Source: Nectonema munidae (lineage: Eukaryota; Nematomorpha; Nectonematoida; Nectonematidae). Taken from it: a stretch of DNA of 64,000 nucleotides. How positions within the stretch are numbered: the first letter of the stretch is position 1; each line of letters starts with the position of its first letter. The translations under genes were made by a program, and so were the position numbers. Below are positions 12,420 to 23,270 of this stretch, in pieces. The stretch lies in NCBI GenBank assembly GCA_030549495.1, contig JAUIRK010000058.1, forward strand, positions 1-64,000. The letters are read 5' to 3'. Below the pieces are notes generated by a model. It searched no databases, was not told where the DNA came from, and saw only the letters and a program-made list of their open reading frames with translations.

Positions 12420-13440
12420 AGTATATTTTGGTATTCATTATATGATGATCCTTTCTTGGTAGTTCTTCTTTGATCAAAAATATATTTTCTGCAATCTGTG
12501 TTCGAAAAAACTATTTTAAGGATTTATTTTGAGCAGATTTTACAAGCTTTCAATGCATTCTTATTAAAGAATCTTCTTCATGATTTTAGGTTTTTTTTAT
12601 ATGTCCATTGTTCAATTACAAAAAGTTGTCCATATTCTTCATCTAAAAGGCTCTCTCTTCCACACAAAAAGATGAACACATTTAATTTAAATTTTTGGCA
12701 TCTGTGAGAGTTTTGATAACTCTGACCTTTCAAATTTCCTACTCACCTAAGTGAAATGATAATTGTAATCTTAGCTGATTTTAACAAAAGATGAACTTCT
12801 TTTTCAAGGTCAAACTCTTTCTTTAAGAACCTAAGGTAAAATCAAAATATATTTTAAAAAAGTATATTTTTACTATATAACTAATATATAACGATTTTCT
12901 GAATTTTTTTTAAAGAAATGATTTTTTTAGAAAGATTCTCATGCTCGCATCACTAATTCATTTGACACTTACGGATATTTTTAACCCTATTAATAAAAAT
13001 GGAGTACAGAAATAAAATAATCATAGTCAATTTGGTATAAAAATAGATATATTTGGAAACAGTTTTTAGAGATAAACGGCAAATTTGATTGAAGAAGTAA
13101 AAAAACAAATATGTAAAATTAGAGAGAACATATCTGGAGATAGTTTTCAGACGTAAGAGCAAATTTGATTGACATTGACCGATATTTAAAACCTCAAAAT
13201 GCGAAAACTGAGTACAAAAACGAAACCAACATGATCTATTTGGTATCAATTTTTTAGAAATAAACCTCAAATTTGATTGACACTTATTGCTATTCTCGAA
13301 CCCCAAATTCAAAAATCAGTCCAGAAATGAAACCAGCAACATAAACAAAACAGAAAAGGACGGCGCTAAACCGATGATTTCGCGAAATCTGATACTAATC
13401 TTGAAGGTGCATAAAAATTTTTAGTACAAAGTTTCGTAGT
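12420..13440. other. intergenic, no gene recognised
   Basis: AT-rich. Three loosely similar segments around 12960-13310 share 'caaatttgattgacattg'-like text and 'ggagatagtttttaga', suggesting a decayed local repeat. No coding evidence. Confidence 0.4.
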
Positions 13441-13469
13441 CATTATTGACAATTACTTGCAGCTTCATC

Positions 13470-14369
13470 TCATCGTCGACAAGCTTATCTTCATATATTT
13501 TATGGTTTTGCCTTTATCAAATCATTAAGAGAGACTAATGACGCACAGCTTAGAGTAGATGCATCCAATTTGGTAAAGAAATACATCGATTTAGAACCTG
13601 ACTGGGAGAACGGTTTTGTAAACCCACTTAAAGTTGGATCGCGATCTTAGTACTCTTTTAAAATACTTAATAAAAAATCAAATTTTAGAATCAAATTTTG
13701 TCAATGTTTGAATCGCTCTACGATTGTTTTTAACATTGCCAGTTATCGTCTGTGAAGGTGAGCTTTAATAAAAAACAGATTTCGTTCAACAATGACACAA
13801 AAACAACTAAATGCATAGTCTGTGATGTCGATCGAAAATGATGTTACTTCTTCAATGACGTTTGAAAATATAATTGAACGATTTTAACAAGAAAAAAAAG
13901 AAGACGCTTAGCTATATTTCCGTATTATAATAGATATTATTTATGTATTAGTGATAATAAATCAGAAGTACAAAGATGATATGTTTATTGTTTACTATTT
14001 GTATAATACCATGTTTTAATCTACTTATTAGTCAGCTTTATCAAGGAATATTGTATTTACATTTAAGATTTTTGCTTGAAAATGAATATAAAGTAATGAT
14101 ATTACTTACACTTTAGTGGACACTTTAAGAGTTTTATAATTAGTTTACGTGTACGTCAGCACTCAAATTGTCCGTTTGAGCGATGACCAAATTAATTTTA
14201 TAGTCAAATAAGATCAGGATTTTTAGTATCAATAAGTTACATATCATAAAATTTTTTACCTATATTTTGTATCATTCAAGTAGTAATTCCTTAAAACTTG
14301 TTTTGTACGCAAAGGGACCTACACTTTTTTTTGTAGCGTAGAGCCCGATGAGACCTTAATTCGGCCCTG
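13470..14369 (+). mobile_element. hAT transposase fossil (ZMYM1-like), C-terminal part with right terminus
   Basis: Reading forward, 13490-13650 gives 'ETNDAQLRVDASNLVKKYID', and about 13680-13890 gives pieces of a hAT dimerisation domain ending 'RSTMTQKQLNA' and 'SMTFENIIERF', the usual last helix of ZMYM1-like hAT proteins. The right end at 14369 reads aattcggccctg, i.e. CAGGGCCGAATT on the other strand, a common hAT terminus. The left terminus and most of the catalytic domain are missing. Several stops are present. Confidence 0.65.
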
Positions 14370-15540
14370 CATGAGGTTACACAAAAAAAGTAATGGTAAA
14401 ATATCAGTATGTCAATGACTTGATGAAAAGGTAATAATATATGTTCTGTCGTATGCGCACAAACGAAAGACTACTTAAAGCCGCTGAACGTGTACAAGCA
14501 TTGAAATAATAAATAAAAAATAATACAATTCAAAATTATATATAGATTTATACATATTCGTATTTCATACACCTATACGATTCTGTTCAAGTAGTAAGAT
14601 GAGGGAAAATATAAGTTTTTAATGATTTTTGAAAGAGATAACATTTTGTAATGAGCACAGAGTTGTAAGAAACTTCTGCGCAAAAGTAGTAAAAATTTTT
14701 TATCATAAAACTACGTTTCTAAACTATGTATCAGTTGAAAAAAACTAAAAACACTATCTAATATGAGAATCTTATGATCTGCTGAGACTGAATGGAGGTT
14801 AAGATTGCAGAAAATGTGCTTTATGTAGCATGTCACCGTATACAAAGCAAAATATATTATGGTTTAGATTTAAAGAAATCATAGAAGAGACTTTAATATT
14901 TTATAGATAGATATTATACATGTGCATACCTGTCAACTCTCGCGGCAAAATCGGGAGACTCCCAGTTTTATAATCTACATTAAAAAATTGATATTAATAT
15001 CATTTTTTATGATATCATGTTGATGATATTGATGACAAAGACAACAACATTGTTCATTATCTACTAAATGATTTGTGGCATATTTCCAAAATAAAAGTTC
15101 CTGGAACATTAACAGAAAGATTCAAAATCCTTCCTTGTGTAGTTGCCTTAATTCTTGTACTTCCATATAGCAATGGAAGTCATGAACGATTATTCAGCAT
15201 TGCTCGATAAAATATAAACGATATACCGTCATTTTTAAAGTTAGACGGTACAATGGCAAGCATTTTTGTTATGAAGACACATAATCCAGCAAAAATGTTA
15301 TAATCATAGAATAGATGAAAAGCAAGGAACCAAAGCATATAACAATTAAAAAAAATTATTCATTTGGTTTTGTTTAGCTTAGTACTTTATTGTGTTACTA
15401 TCTAGTACATTTGTATTTGCCATTATTCCAATAAATTGTCAATTATATTTAACAAAATGCTTTTTGTTAAAGAGAATTCTGTAGATAAATTTAGTTCGTC
15501 CTGTTTTAGGCAAAATCGTGTTTAACCCTTTAAGGGCGAT

Positions 15541-15556
15541 AGGACATATATGTCCC
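15541..15556. repeat. piggyBac subterminal palindrome, left outer copy
   Basis: AGGACATATATGTCCC lies directly after the left terminal repeat, one base off the perfect palindrome. Inference: possible transposase binding site. Confidence 0.6.
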
Positions 15557-15872
15557 AAATTTTTGTTTCAAAAATAATGTCATACAAACCAAATTATAAA
15601 CTAGGTTTTTCAGTTTGTTCTATTCATAACGATGTTTTAAACATTTAATTATTGTGTATTATTTAAAAAGCATAAGTTTTATATATTAAAACCTTAATCA
15701 AAACTTCGATTTTTATTGGTTAATCTTTGTTAACCGAAAAAAAGTTCAAAAACAATTTTTTTTTGTAAAACTGTTTGTAATATGTGTTACGAACAAACCT
15801 TCACAAGAGTAATTCAGTTCATGAAGAAGAAAAAAATGAGATGTTATCTTGCAAATTCATTTCAAATATTGT

Positions 15873-15888
15873 GGGACATATATGTCCC
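15873..15888. repeat. piggyBac subterminal palindrome, left inner copy
   Basis: A perfect GGGACATATATGTCCC followed by TATCGGAC and 'taaaagg'. That makes 15873-15904 an imperfect inverted copy of the left terminus (15526-15556). piggyBac elements are known to need internal repeats of their ends. This may be one. Confidence 0.6.
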
Positions 15889-16242
15889 TATCGGACTAAA
15901 AGGTTTTTTTCACAAAACATAAAGTTTCTCGTTCTCTTAACGTTTTTATTTGAAAAAGAGAACTTATTAATAATATAAGACGTATACATATATATTTTTA
16001 AATGGCATTTATATGTAAGCATTACTTTTCGCATGCGCATGTAATAGTGTTTATGTCACACCAATTGTTATATATATTATGCAACATATTAACGAGCAAA
16101 CTTACACTTAAATGATTGATCTCCTTTCATATAACATATATCGACTCATTATTTGTCTTTCTATTTCCGTTTTTCATCTGAAATTCACTTTATATTGTAC
16201 AAGTGATTTGTCTCATTTATTGTTTTGTTCAATCTCGCTATT

Positions 16243-18003
16243 ATGCCTCGTGTTAGAAACTTTATTGCTAAAGAAGACTATATTGAAGAATGCTTGATGC
16301 CTGATACAAGTGAAACCGAGAGTTACGACGAAAATGATCTTCATTTAGATTATGAAGACCAAGAGTTCATCGAAAATGATCTGGAGAATGGGATAGAAGA
16401 AATTCAAATAGTTGATGCTCAGGCAAATGTTTTTGTACCTGTAGTTTCACCCTTGAAACTAAAAGTTCCTTTTTCATCTTTTATTTTTGATTGGCAAAAA
16501 GACATCGACGTGCCCATGTATCCTTTTGCTTTTAAAGAATGGGGTAAGATTAATTTACCTAGTTTAAATTGGGAGGAGAACTTTCCGAATCCTTTTCAAG
16601 TTTTTTGCGAAGTCAGTAATTTTGGTTCTTTGATTGAATATATGAAAAATCAATCTGAAATATACATGCAGCAAAAAGGGATAGTTGGATGCATTGAAAA
16701 AGAAGAAATAGTTTGCATGATAGGTATTCATATTTGCATGGGATACCATAAGCTACCGAAAATTAAAGACTACTGGTCAACAACGGAGACCTTAAGGGTG
16801 CCATTTATTGCAAACTCCATGCCCCGTGATAGATTCATTTTTTTAAGATCAATTTTACATTTTAACGATAACTCTAAATGTTTATCTAGAGATAGCTCTG
16901 ACTATGATCCATCTTTCAAAGTAGCACCTTTGTTTCTTCACTTTAATAACGCTTTTTCCTCAGCTATGAGTCCAACTAAGCAACAATCTATAGATGAACA
17001 CATGATAAAGTTCAAAGGACACAATTATTTAAAGCAATACATAAAGAACAAGCCTGTAAAATGGGGTTTCAAACTATGGGCAAGATGTGATAGCAAAACT
17101 GGATATTTGTTTCAATCTTATTTATACACTGGCAAAAATAAAGAAAATGATTCCAGTTTTTTAGGTGAACAAGTAGTTCAAACTCTTACGAAAAGCTTAA
17201 TTGGCAGTAGTGTTGAAATATATATGGACAACTTCTTTTCATCTCCTGCACTGTTCTATCACTTGAAAAAAAATAAAATATATTCATGTGGAACAGCTAG
17301 AAGAAACAGAAAGCACATGCCCCAAACTTTCATTTCAGATAAAGATCTGAAAAGAGGAGAATCTGACTTTTTTGTTAGTAATGGTATCGGTGTAGTGAAA
17401 TGGAAAGACAACAACTCAGTATACATGTTATCGAATTTTATCGACCCAAAAGCAAGTAAATTCGTTGAGAGAAAAAAGAAAGGATGCAAAAACAAAGAAA
17501 TGATCAAGTGCCCACTGATAGTTTCCGAATATAATAAATATATGGGCGGCGTAGACATAATGGGTCAAAGAATTTCATATTATTCTTTAGATAGAAAGTC
17601 AAGGCACAAATACTATTTGAGAATTTTTTTTGAATTGATTGAAATCGCTCTTAATAACTCTTATATCATATATAAAAAAAAGTTCACTGAGTTTAGAGGA
17701 GCTAACTCGAAAACCATTCTATCCAGTTTCGAATTCAGAGATGAAGTTGTGAAATCCATGGTCACAAACTTTAGTTGCAGAAAAAGAAGCTGCACAGAAC
17801 AGTCTATTTCGAAAAAAACTGAATTGGTAACGACTAAACAAGCTGAACATCTTATAGAAACAAGTTCTAGAAGAGGTCGCTGTAAAGAATGCAGTAAAAG
17901 AAAAAAAGACAATAGAACATTCAACAAGTGTTCAAGTTGTGGAATTTTTTTGTGCAATACCAGAACAAGAAATTGTTTCAAAGTTTATCATCAGAAAGAA
18001 TAA
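16243..18003 (+). CDS. piggyBac transposase
   Basis: DDD-type transposase that excises and inserts DNA precisely at TTAA. The first ATG is at 16243, giving 586 residues, usual for the family. The N-terminus is acidic (residues 15-60). The DDE_Tnp_1_7 core follows, with aspartates in 'SIDEHMIKFKG' (D251), 'YMDNFFSS' (D329) and 'YMGGVDIMGQR' (D438), and the conserved 'YSLDRKSRHKYY' after the third. The C-terminal 547-580 is a Cys-rich domain (CKEC...CSSCGIFLC), the DNA-binding and nuclear-targeting part. There are no stops or frameshifts. The ORF lies between matching TTAA-flanked termini. Upstream of the ATG are about 700 bp of AT-rich leader with a second short frame that I regard as chance. 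Confidence 0.95.
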   Translation: MPRVRNFIAKEDYIEECLMPDTSETESYDENDLHLDYEDQEFIENDLENGIEEIQIVDAQANVFVPVVSPLKLKVPFSSFIFDWQKDIDVPMYPFAFKEWGKINLPSLNWEENFPNPFQVFCEVSNFGSLIEYMKNQSEIYMQQKGIVGCIEKEEIVCMIGIHICMGYHKLPKIKDYWSTTETLRVPFIANSMPRDRFIFLRSILHFNDNSKCLSRDSSDYDPSFKVAPLFLHFNNAFSSAMSPTKQQSIDEHMIKFKGHNYLKQYIKNKPVKWGFKLWARCDSKTGYLFQSYLYTGKNKENDSSFLGEQVVQTLTKSLIGSSVEIYMDNFFSSPALFYHLKKNKIYSCGTARRNRKHMPQTFISDKDLKRGESDFFVSNGIGVVKWKDNNSVYMLSNFIDPKASKFVERKKKGCKNKEMIKCPLIVSEYNKYMGGVDIMGQRISYYSLDRKSRHKYYLRIFFELIEIALNNSYIIYKKKFTEFRGANSKTILSSFEFRDEVVKSMVTNFSCRKRSCTEQSISKKTELVTTKQAEHLIETSSRRGRCKECSKRKKDNRTFNKCSSCGIFLCNTRTRNCFKVYHQKE

Positions 18004-18078
18004 AATAAAAGATTTTTGAAAAATTGATACTTTTTTAATAAATGTTGTTTTTCAATTATTTTTTGTTTAGGGCCGACA

Positions 18079-18094
18079 GGGACATATATGTCCC
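18079..18094. repeat. piggyBac subterminal palindrome, right copy
   Basis: A perfect GGGACATATATGTCCC preceded by 'agggccgaca'. It has the same orientation as the left terminus and opposes the right terminal repeat. The left and right halves of the element therefore each hold a facing pair of repeats. Confidence 0.6.
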
Positions 18095-18285
18095 ATGCGT
18101 TTTCTCTATGAAAAAACTTTTTTTTTAATTTTCTTTTTTGAAATTTGAAGACCCTGATATGAGGTAATTGAGGACAAATAGATTTTTATTCGTATTTAAT
18201 CAAAAAAAAAGTCAGGCCTCTAAGGGTTAATAAAAATCAAGAATCTCAAGGTTTCAATAATTTAAGGTTGACAGGTATGCATGTG

Positions 18286-18784
18286 TATTCCGTAAGTGTA
18301 AAAAAAAGGTTATTATTTAGGTTAACTATTATCAAAAATCGATATAGCCAAATTTACATTAACTGAAAAGTAGTTTAAATTAAATGTACTTTTAAGGGTA
18401 ACAATTTATTAAATTGTGTTGTTTCAAAATACTATATTTTAGCAAATTAAATCATTTGAAAAATCAAATTTCAAAATATTTTAATATTGCATTCATTTTT
18501 GACATATTAACTAAAACTAAATTTATAAAGATATGAATGTTAAAATATAAGAAAATTCCCTACTTGAAATCCATTTTGTTATAAGTTGCTTTGACATAAA
18601 ATAAAAAAATTAAATTACAATTATTTTGTTATTTTGTTACAAGCTTTTTTTTATTCATAATTTAAGTAAAATTAATTTATATCCACATTACACTGCTTTT
18701 TTACTTTCGATCTCACTTTAATCATCTAAACGGATATACAATTATATAACAGTTTTCTAAAACTTTTCTTTTTCCTATCTATCA
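18286..18784. other. AT-rich spacer
   Basis: No ORF, terminal repeat or other motif recognised. Confidence 0.5.
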
Positions 18785-18975
18785 GGAAAATAGGTAAGCT
18801 CATTTTACTTCCCAAAACTAACAAAGACTTAAGCCTCATATCTAATTGGTGACCAATCATCATACTTCCTACTTTAGGGAGAATCTTAGAAAAAATTTTA
18901 CGTAAAAGTTTTCTCTTTCACATCACCACATTTAACAAAATTAATCCCTTCCAATTTGCATACCTCACTATTACG
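18785..18975 (+). mobile_element. LINE reverse-transcriptase fragment, same family as 3260-8010
   Basis: Translates to 'GKLILLPKTNKDLSLISNW', then (after a stop) 'ILPTLGRILEKILRK' and 'INPFQFAYLT'. This matches the RT segment of the reverse-strand LINE copy at 30.4-30.7 kb ('LVLIPKPNRKHNSINW', 'LPTLRKIIEKILRKR', 'HLNQFAYFPNKNTE'). Only this short piece is present. Confidence 0.7.
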
Positions 18976-19026
18976 TTGAAGTATAATTGAGGATATAATT
19001 TTATTATATTAATGAAAGTTGATAGA

Positions 19027-19192
19027 GATCTTCAATCTTCTTGGCTCATTGATAGCCTTATAACGGTGAATTGGCAGAGGTCTTTAATCTTCTTGGCTCA
19101 TTGATAGTCTTATAACGGTGAATTGGCAGTGGTCTTCAATCTTCACTTTTTCTCTGGCTCATTGATAGCCTTTGTTGATGACGGTGAAGATC
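19027..19192. repeat. 52-bp tandem repeat, two close units and a diverged third
   Basis: Units 19027-19078 and 19079-19130 are nearly identical (core 'ttggctcattgatagcctta', then 'taacggtgaattggcag'). The third (19131-19192) carries an insertion and several changes. AT and GT microsatellite text follows at about 19226-19280. Confidence 0.8.
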
Positions 19193-19462
19193 TAAAGAAA
19201 TGACGCCTCACTTTCTTTATTTACATATATATAAGTATATGTTCTGTGCATTATGCATGTATGTGTATGTGTGTGTGTCCTTGTGAGTACATTGAAGCTT
19301 AAAGGTGTAATAAATGTAATTGTGTCTTGGAGATTGAATATTAACAGTATATATTAGAGGATAGTGCGCACATTAATAGGTGTTAATTGAATGTCATTTG
19401 CATAAACATTTGAGGATAATGTTACACTCACAAAGAAAAAGAAACAAAACTATCATTCAAAT

Positions 19463-21308
19463 CACTGGCGGATTTAAAGGGGGCGGAACCGGAGTACGCT
19501 CCCCCCCTCCCCCAATTGCATTGCCAATTGCTTGAAAATTTTTCTTGATCTAATTCTTTTCGTAGAACTGAAATATTATGATGGTTTCTGCAACTCATTT
19601 TAAAGAATGAAAGAGCACACCTTAAATGATCTTCGGCAAGAAGTTTATTCCTTAGTTTCTATTTTATATTTAACAAAGAAGAAAACGCAACTTCAGACAT
19701 ATATGTTGAAGGAAATGGCATGAAGTTTCTGTATTCAAGCATTTGTTTGATCCAAAATTGATTAATTGTTAATGATTCAAAGTCAGTTTTTGCACCGTCA
19801 GAATTAATGAGATCAATGAATTCCTCTTGATATTTTTCAGGAACATTTTCAACTTTTGTTGCAAATGGTTTTGTAAGTAAGCTATGCGATGAATGTATTT
19901 TTTCAGAAAATATTGACTAAATTCTACTTTTAAACTTTCTAAATGTTGTATTAACAAAGTTTGCAAACTATTATCGAATGAGAAATTAGACTTGTTTTCT
20001 TCAACGAATGAATTTAATTTCGGAAACATGTAAAGTTTTCTTGTGTTCAATTTGGAGTGCCAAAGATCTAATTTTATCTCTAAAGAGCTTAGTTTTTCTG
20101 AAAAATCATGCATGTTGGAATTCTCTCCTTGAAGTGAAAAATTAAGAGAATTCAAAATTGCAAAAATATCCACCAAATATGCAAATTTTGCATTACTTTT
20201 TCTTATTGAAAATTTTTGAGAGTTCTTTCTTTCCTCTTTGAATTAAAAATTTTTTCACCCCAACATTCAACTCAAAAAATTTTTGCAATACTTTCCCTTT
20301 TGAGAGCCGCCTAACCTCAGTGTACAAGAGTAAAACTTGATTTTTAGAATTTATTTCTTGGCACAACTTGTTAAACAAACGATTGTTCAATCCTTTTGTT
20401 TTTATAAAGTTGACTGCTTTAATAACGGTTTGTATAACAAATTTAAATTCTGATAGTAATGTTTTTGAAGCTAATACTTGTCCATGAATTAGGCAATGAT
20501 CTCCAATAGCTTGTGAAGAAACATTCTTCACTATTTGTTGAAATCCTAATCTACAACCTAACATTGACGATGCACCGTCTGTACATATACCGCCAACGTT
20601 TTTCCACTTCAATCCATCTTCTTCAAAAAATGTTTAAATTACTCATATTTTACACGTTGTTTGCAAAGGTTTGCAAAAAAGAAATTCATCTTTAAAAACG
20701 TCATTATTCAGGTATCTTACATAAACTACTAACTGACAATGGTTTTCTACATCTGTTCATTCATCAACTTGTAAAGTGAAAAAATTGTATGGAGATGTCT
20801 TAATCTCATTCACAACTTGTGATAAAATATCATCTGACATATCTAAAATTCGTCTCTGTACAATGTTATTAGAAAAAGAGAGGCCTTTTAAAGAGTTGAC
20901 TGCCTTTTCCCCAATCATGTGATAAGCAATGTCTTTCACACAAGGCAAAATTAATTCTTCACCAATTACATGTGGTTTTTTTGCTTTAGCAATTTTTAGA
21001 GAAACCTTGTAAGAAGCTATCAAGGAAGATTTAGTTTGCATATAAAAACCACTATGATTATCAAGACGACATTTTTTGAGTTGCATACACTTGTTCTTGA
21101 AAAACTCCTGGCCTTTATCAGAAAAGTTAGAATGTTTCGTTTCTAGGTGACGTTTTAATTTATTGGGTTTTATTTATTCGTTTAAAAGAACATCATTACA
21201 CACAACGCATTGAGGTATTTCTGTACCATTTGAAATTATGAATGTAAAGCCAAAATTTATATAATCTTCAATATATTTACACTTTCTACTGTTTTCTTTA
21301 GACGACAT
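19463..21308 (-). pseudogene. hAT transposase of the SCAND3/ZBED5 type with its 3' terminus, broken
   Basis: Reading the minus strand from an ATG at 21308: a BED zinc finger ('PQCVVCNDVLL', then a stop, then 'KRHLETKHSNFSDKG'), followed by 'SYKVSLKIAKAKKPHVIGEE', 'MSDDILSQVVNEIK' and 'FFTLQVDE'. After further stops come 'GGICTDGASSMLGCRLGF', 'HCLIHGQVLASK' and 'LLYTEVRRLSKGKVLQ'. A frame change precedes the domain ending with hAT dimerisation text ('MPFPSTYMSEVAFSSLLNIK', 'HLRCALSFF'). The order and motifs match SCAND3/ZBED5-like proteins. The 3' terminus CACTGGCGGATTTAAAGGGG starts at 19463. The 5' terminus was not found. At least five in-frame stops or shifts make it non-functional. Confidence 0.85.
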
Positions 21309-22529
21309 TCGGTGCAACAATTAAACTTAATTTTGAACAATGGCAAACTTACTTAGTGTTAGCAAAAAGTTATAGAAAAAGAAAGGAATTTTAAATAAAT
21401 TCCGAAAAAAAATTAATTGAGAGGAATTATGTTAAAATGGCAAGTTTTAAAAAATGATGAGTCTAAATTTTGATTAATTCAAAAGAGTAAAATTAAAGAG
21501 ATAAAAGATAAAACGGAAAATTCATGCTTTAGAGTTTAGACAGGGATGACAGTTTTTGATACATGCACACATATGTAAAAACATACACACTTTGCCGAGT
21601 CTGCATGATGAGATTTTTCGTTGAATTTGTTTAGTTCTATCCTATCAATCATGACTCATACAGCAGAGTTGAGAGTTATAAACAACACTCATTGTAAACA
21701 CTCAAATTCAAGAAATTATACAATGTGTCATTACATCATCACTCATATGTGTATTGATTAAAAAACTTCTCATCTGTATTTCCGTTTTATTTTGCTTTGC
21801 ATTTCGTTGAATCATCCATGTCTTTAAAAAATTTCAAAACTTGAAATCTAATACTTTTCATTAATATTATTTTATCAAGAGTTTTCGCGACCCCATAAAA
21901 ACACAGCTTGGTTGTCGCATGTCTCTAAATGTCCATTTTTTGGATTCCCACTTGTCGTTTTTTTCAGAAAACCTATCTGATGTAAGCGATGAACATGGGG
22001 AAAGGTTTCACAAAGATATTTCAAAAATTGAAACCCGCTACAAAGGAAAATGAAGACCGAAGCACATCCTTTGTTATCCAATTGTTAAACTTTTGTTTAT
22101 ATTTATTGTTTTTAGAAACAACATATATTTTTGTAGAAACAAATATTTCATTAGAATTTTTAGAATTCAAAAGATGAAGTAAAAGTTCAGGACAGTCATA
22201 GCATGGCATTAAATAATGAGACCAATCAAATTTTTTGTTATTAGATCTCAAAATTGTTTATATAGATAAGCTATAATTTAGATTTATTTACGAGTATGAT
22301 ATGGATAAATACGTGTAAACTGTAAAATGTTTGCAATAATATCGGAAATGTGTAAAAAATTTATTGATGCCAAATTCGATAATATTCCTCCATCTATATT
22401 GAATCTTTCACTGATTTCATCGAATTTGCAGCTCTTCCAATATTCAAATTCTAAAAAATAAAAAGAAATAATTTTATAGTATTATAGGAATTCAATGAAA
22501 GTAACTCTGAAATTTTTGCATTATTTAGA
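21309..22529. other. no gene recognised; probably decayed hAT-related DNA
   Basis: Two overlapping reverse-strand frames near 21875-22251 have a reasonable composition ('CYDCPELLLHLLNSKNSNE', 'LKYLCETFPHVHRLHQIGFL') but match nothing I can name. No termini were found. Confidence 0.4.
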
Positions 22530-22604
22530 AAAGGCATATAATTACAAAAGCAAAGTTTTTATTCGTAAAATTTTAACAAAAAAAGGTATTTTTGTTAGTG
22601 GGCA
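22530..22604. repeat. 75-bp direct repeat, copy A
   Basis: From 'aaaggcatataattacaaaa' to 'gttagtgggca'. It is nearly identical to 23194-23270, differing mainly in A-run length. The two copies lie about 660 bp apart. Confidence 0.85.
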
Positions 22605-23193
22605 TTTTTGATTTTTTTGGTTTTCTTCCACTTCATAAATGTCTAAAAATTTTGCATTAATTTTCTTGCGATAATCTAACTTAGGGTTTCTAAACCGTGG
22701 TCCAATAATCCATTTCTGTATGAACACGTAGACAATTTTATTGCAAATGATTTTATCATCGTTGATTTTGCGGCTCGAACCAAAAACTATTATAAAAAAT
22801 AATTTTATGTGATAAATAATAACGACAGTGTAATTAGTAGTATATCAACAGTGTTTCACAGAGCTCTTTGTTGGAATGACACTTAAATGGGTATTTACTA
22901 AATAAGAAAACTCAAACTATGATTTTTTGAGTTGTGAACTATCACCTGAAATCTCTTTATACATAAACTAAAAATATGGGCGTAACCTATAAAAAAAATA
23001 AATAGAATCAAGCCTGGTAAAATTTATCTAGAATTTTAACACCTTCAAATTTAAAAAATTAGAGCGAAATGAATGCAAAGGTTGGTTGATTGGTTGGCAT
23101 ATATCCACGCACTATCAGCAGTAAGGTAAAAAGTCCTACCGGAAATTAAAAAAAATTCTTTCAACTTTCATAAAAAGTTTTGAAACTAATTGG

Positions 23194-23270
23194 AAAGGCA
23201 TATAATTACAAAAGCAAAGTTTTTATTCGTAAAATTTTAACAAAAAAAAAGTATTTTTAGTTAGTGGGCA
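23194..23270. repeat. 77-bp direct repeat, copy B
   Basis: Same sequence as 22530-22604 with two extra A residues and a small change near 'gtatttttagttag'. It abuts the first recognisable coding text of the ZMYM1-like hAT that follows. Confidence 0.85.

Larger units (their letters stand above)
15526..18226 (+). mobile_element. piggyBac DNA transposon, apparently complete
   Basis: TTAA flanks both sides (15522-15525 and 18227-18230), the exact piggyBac target duplication. The left end is CCCTTTAAGGGCGATAGG. The right end, read inward, is CCCTTAGAGGCCTGAC. The 2701-bp element holds one long transposase ORF without stops (16243-18003). Copies of a palindrome GGGACATATATGTCCC lie just inside the left end, again about 350 bp in, and about 130 bp from the right end. 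It sits inside an older hAT copy. An unbroken ORF plus both termini suggests a recent insertion, possibly still mobile. Confidence 0.93.
14925..18279 (+). mobile_element. degenerate hAT element carrying a nested piggyBac
   Basis: Termini CATACCTGTCAAC (14925) and gttgacaggtatg (ending 18279) are inverted repeats, flanked by a perfect 6-bp direct repeat CATGTG (14919-14924 and 18280-18285). Internally, 15040-15300 translates to 'VPGTLTERFKILPCVVALIL', then 'NGSHERLFSIAR' and 'IFVMKTHNPAKML', the hAT C-terminal dimerisation domain with one stop. Removing the nested piggyBac (15526-18226) leaves about 650 bp, so this hAT copy was already internally deleted. Confidence 0.8.
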
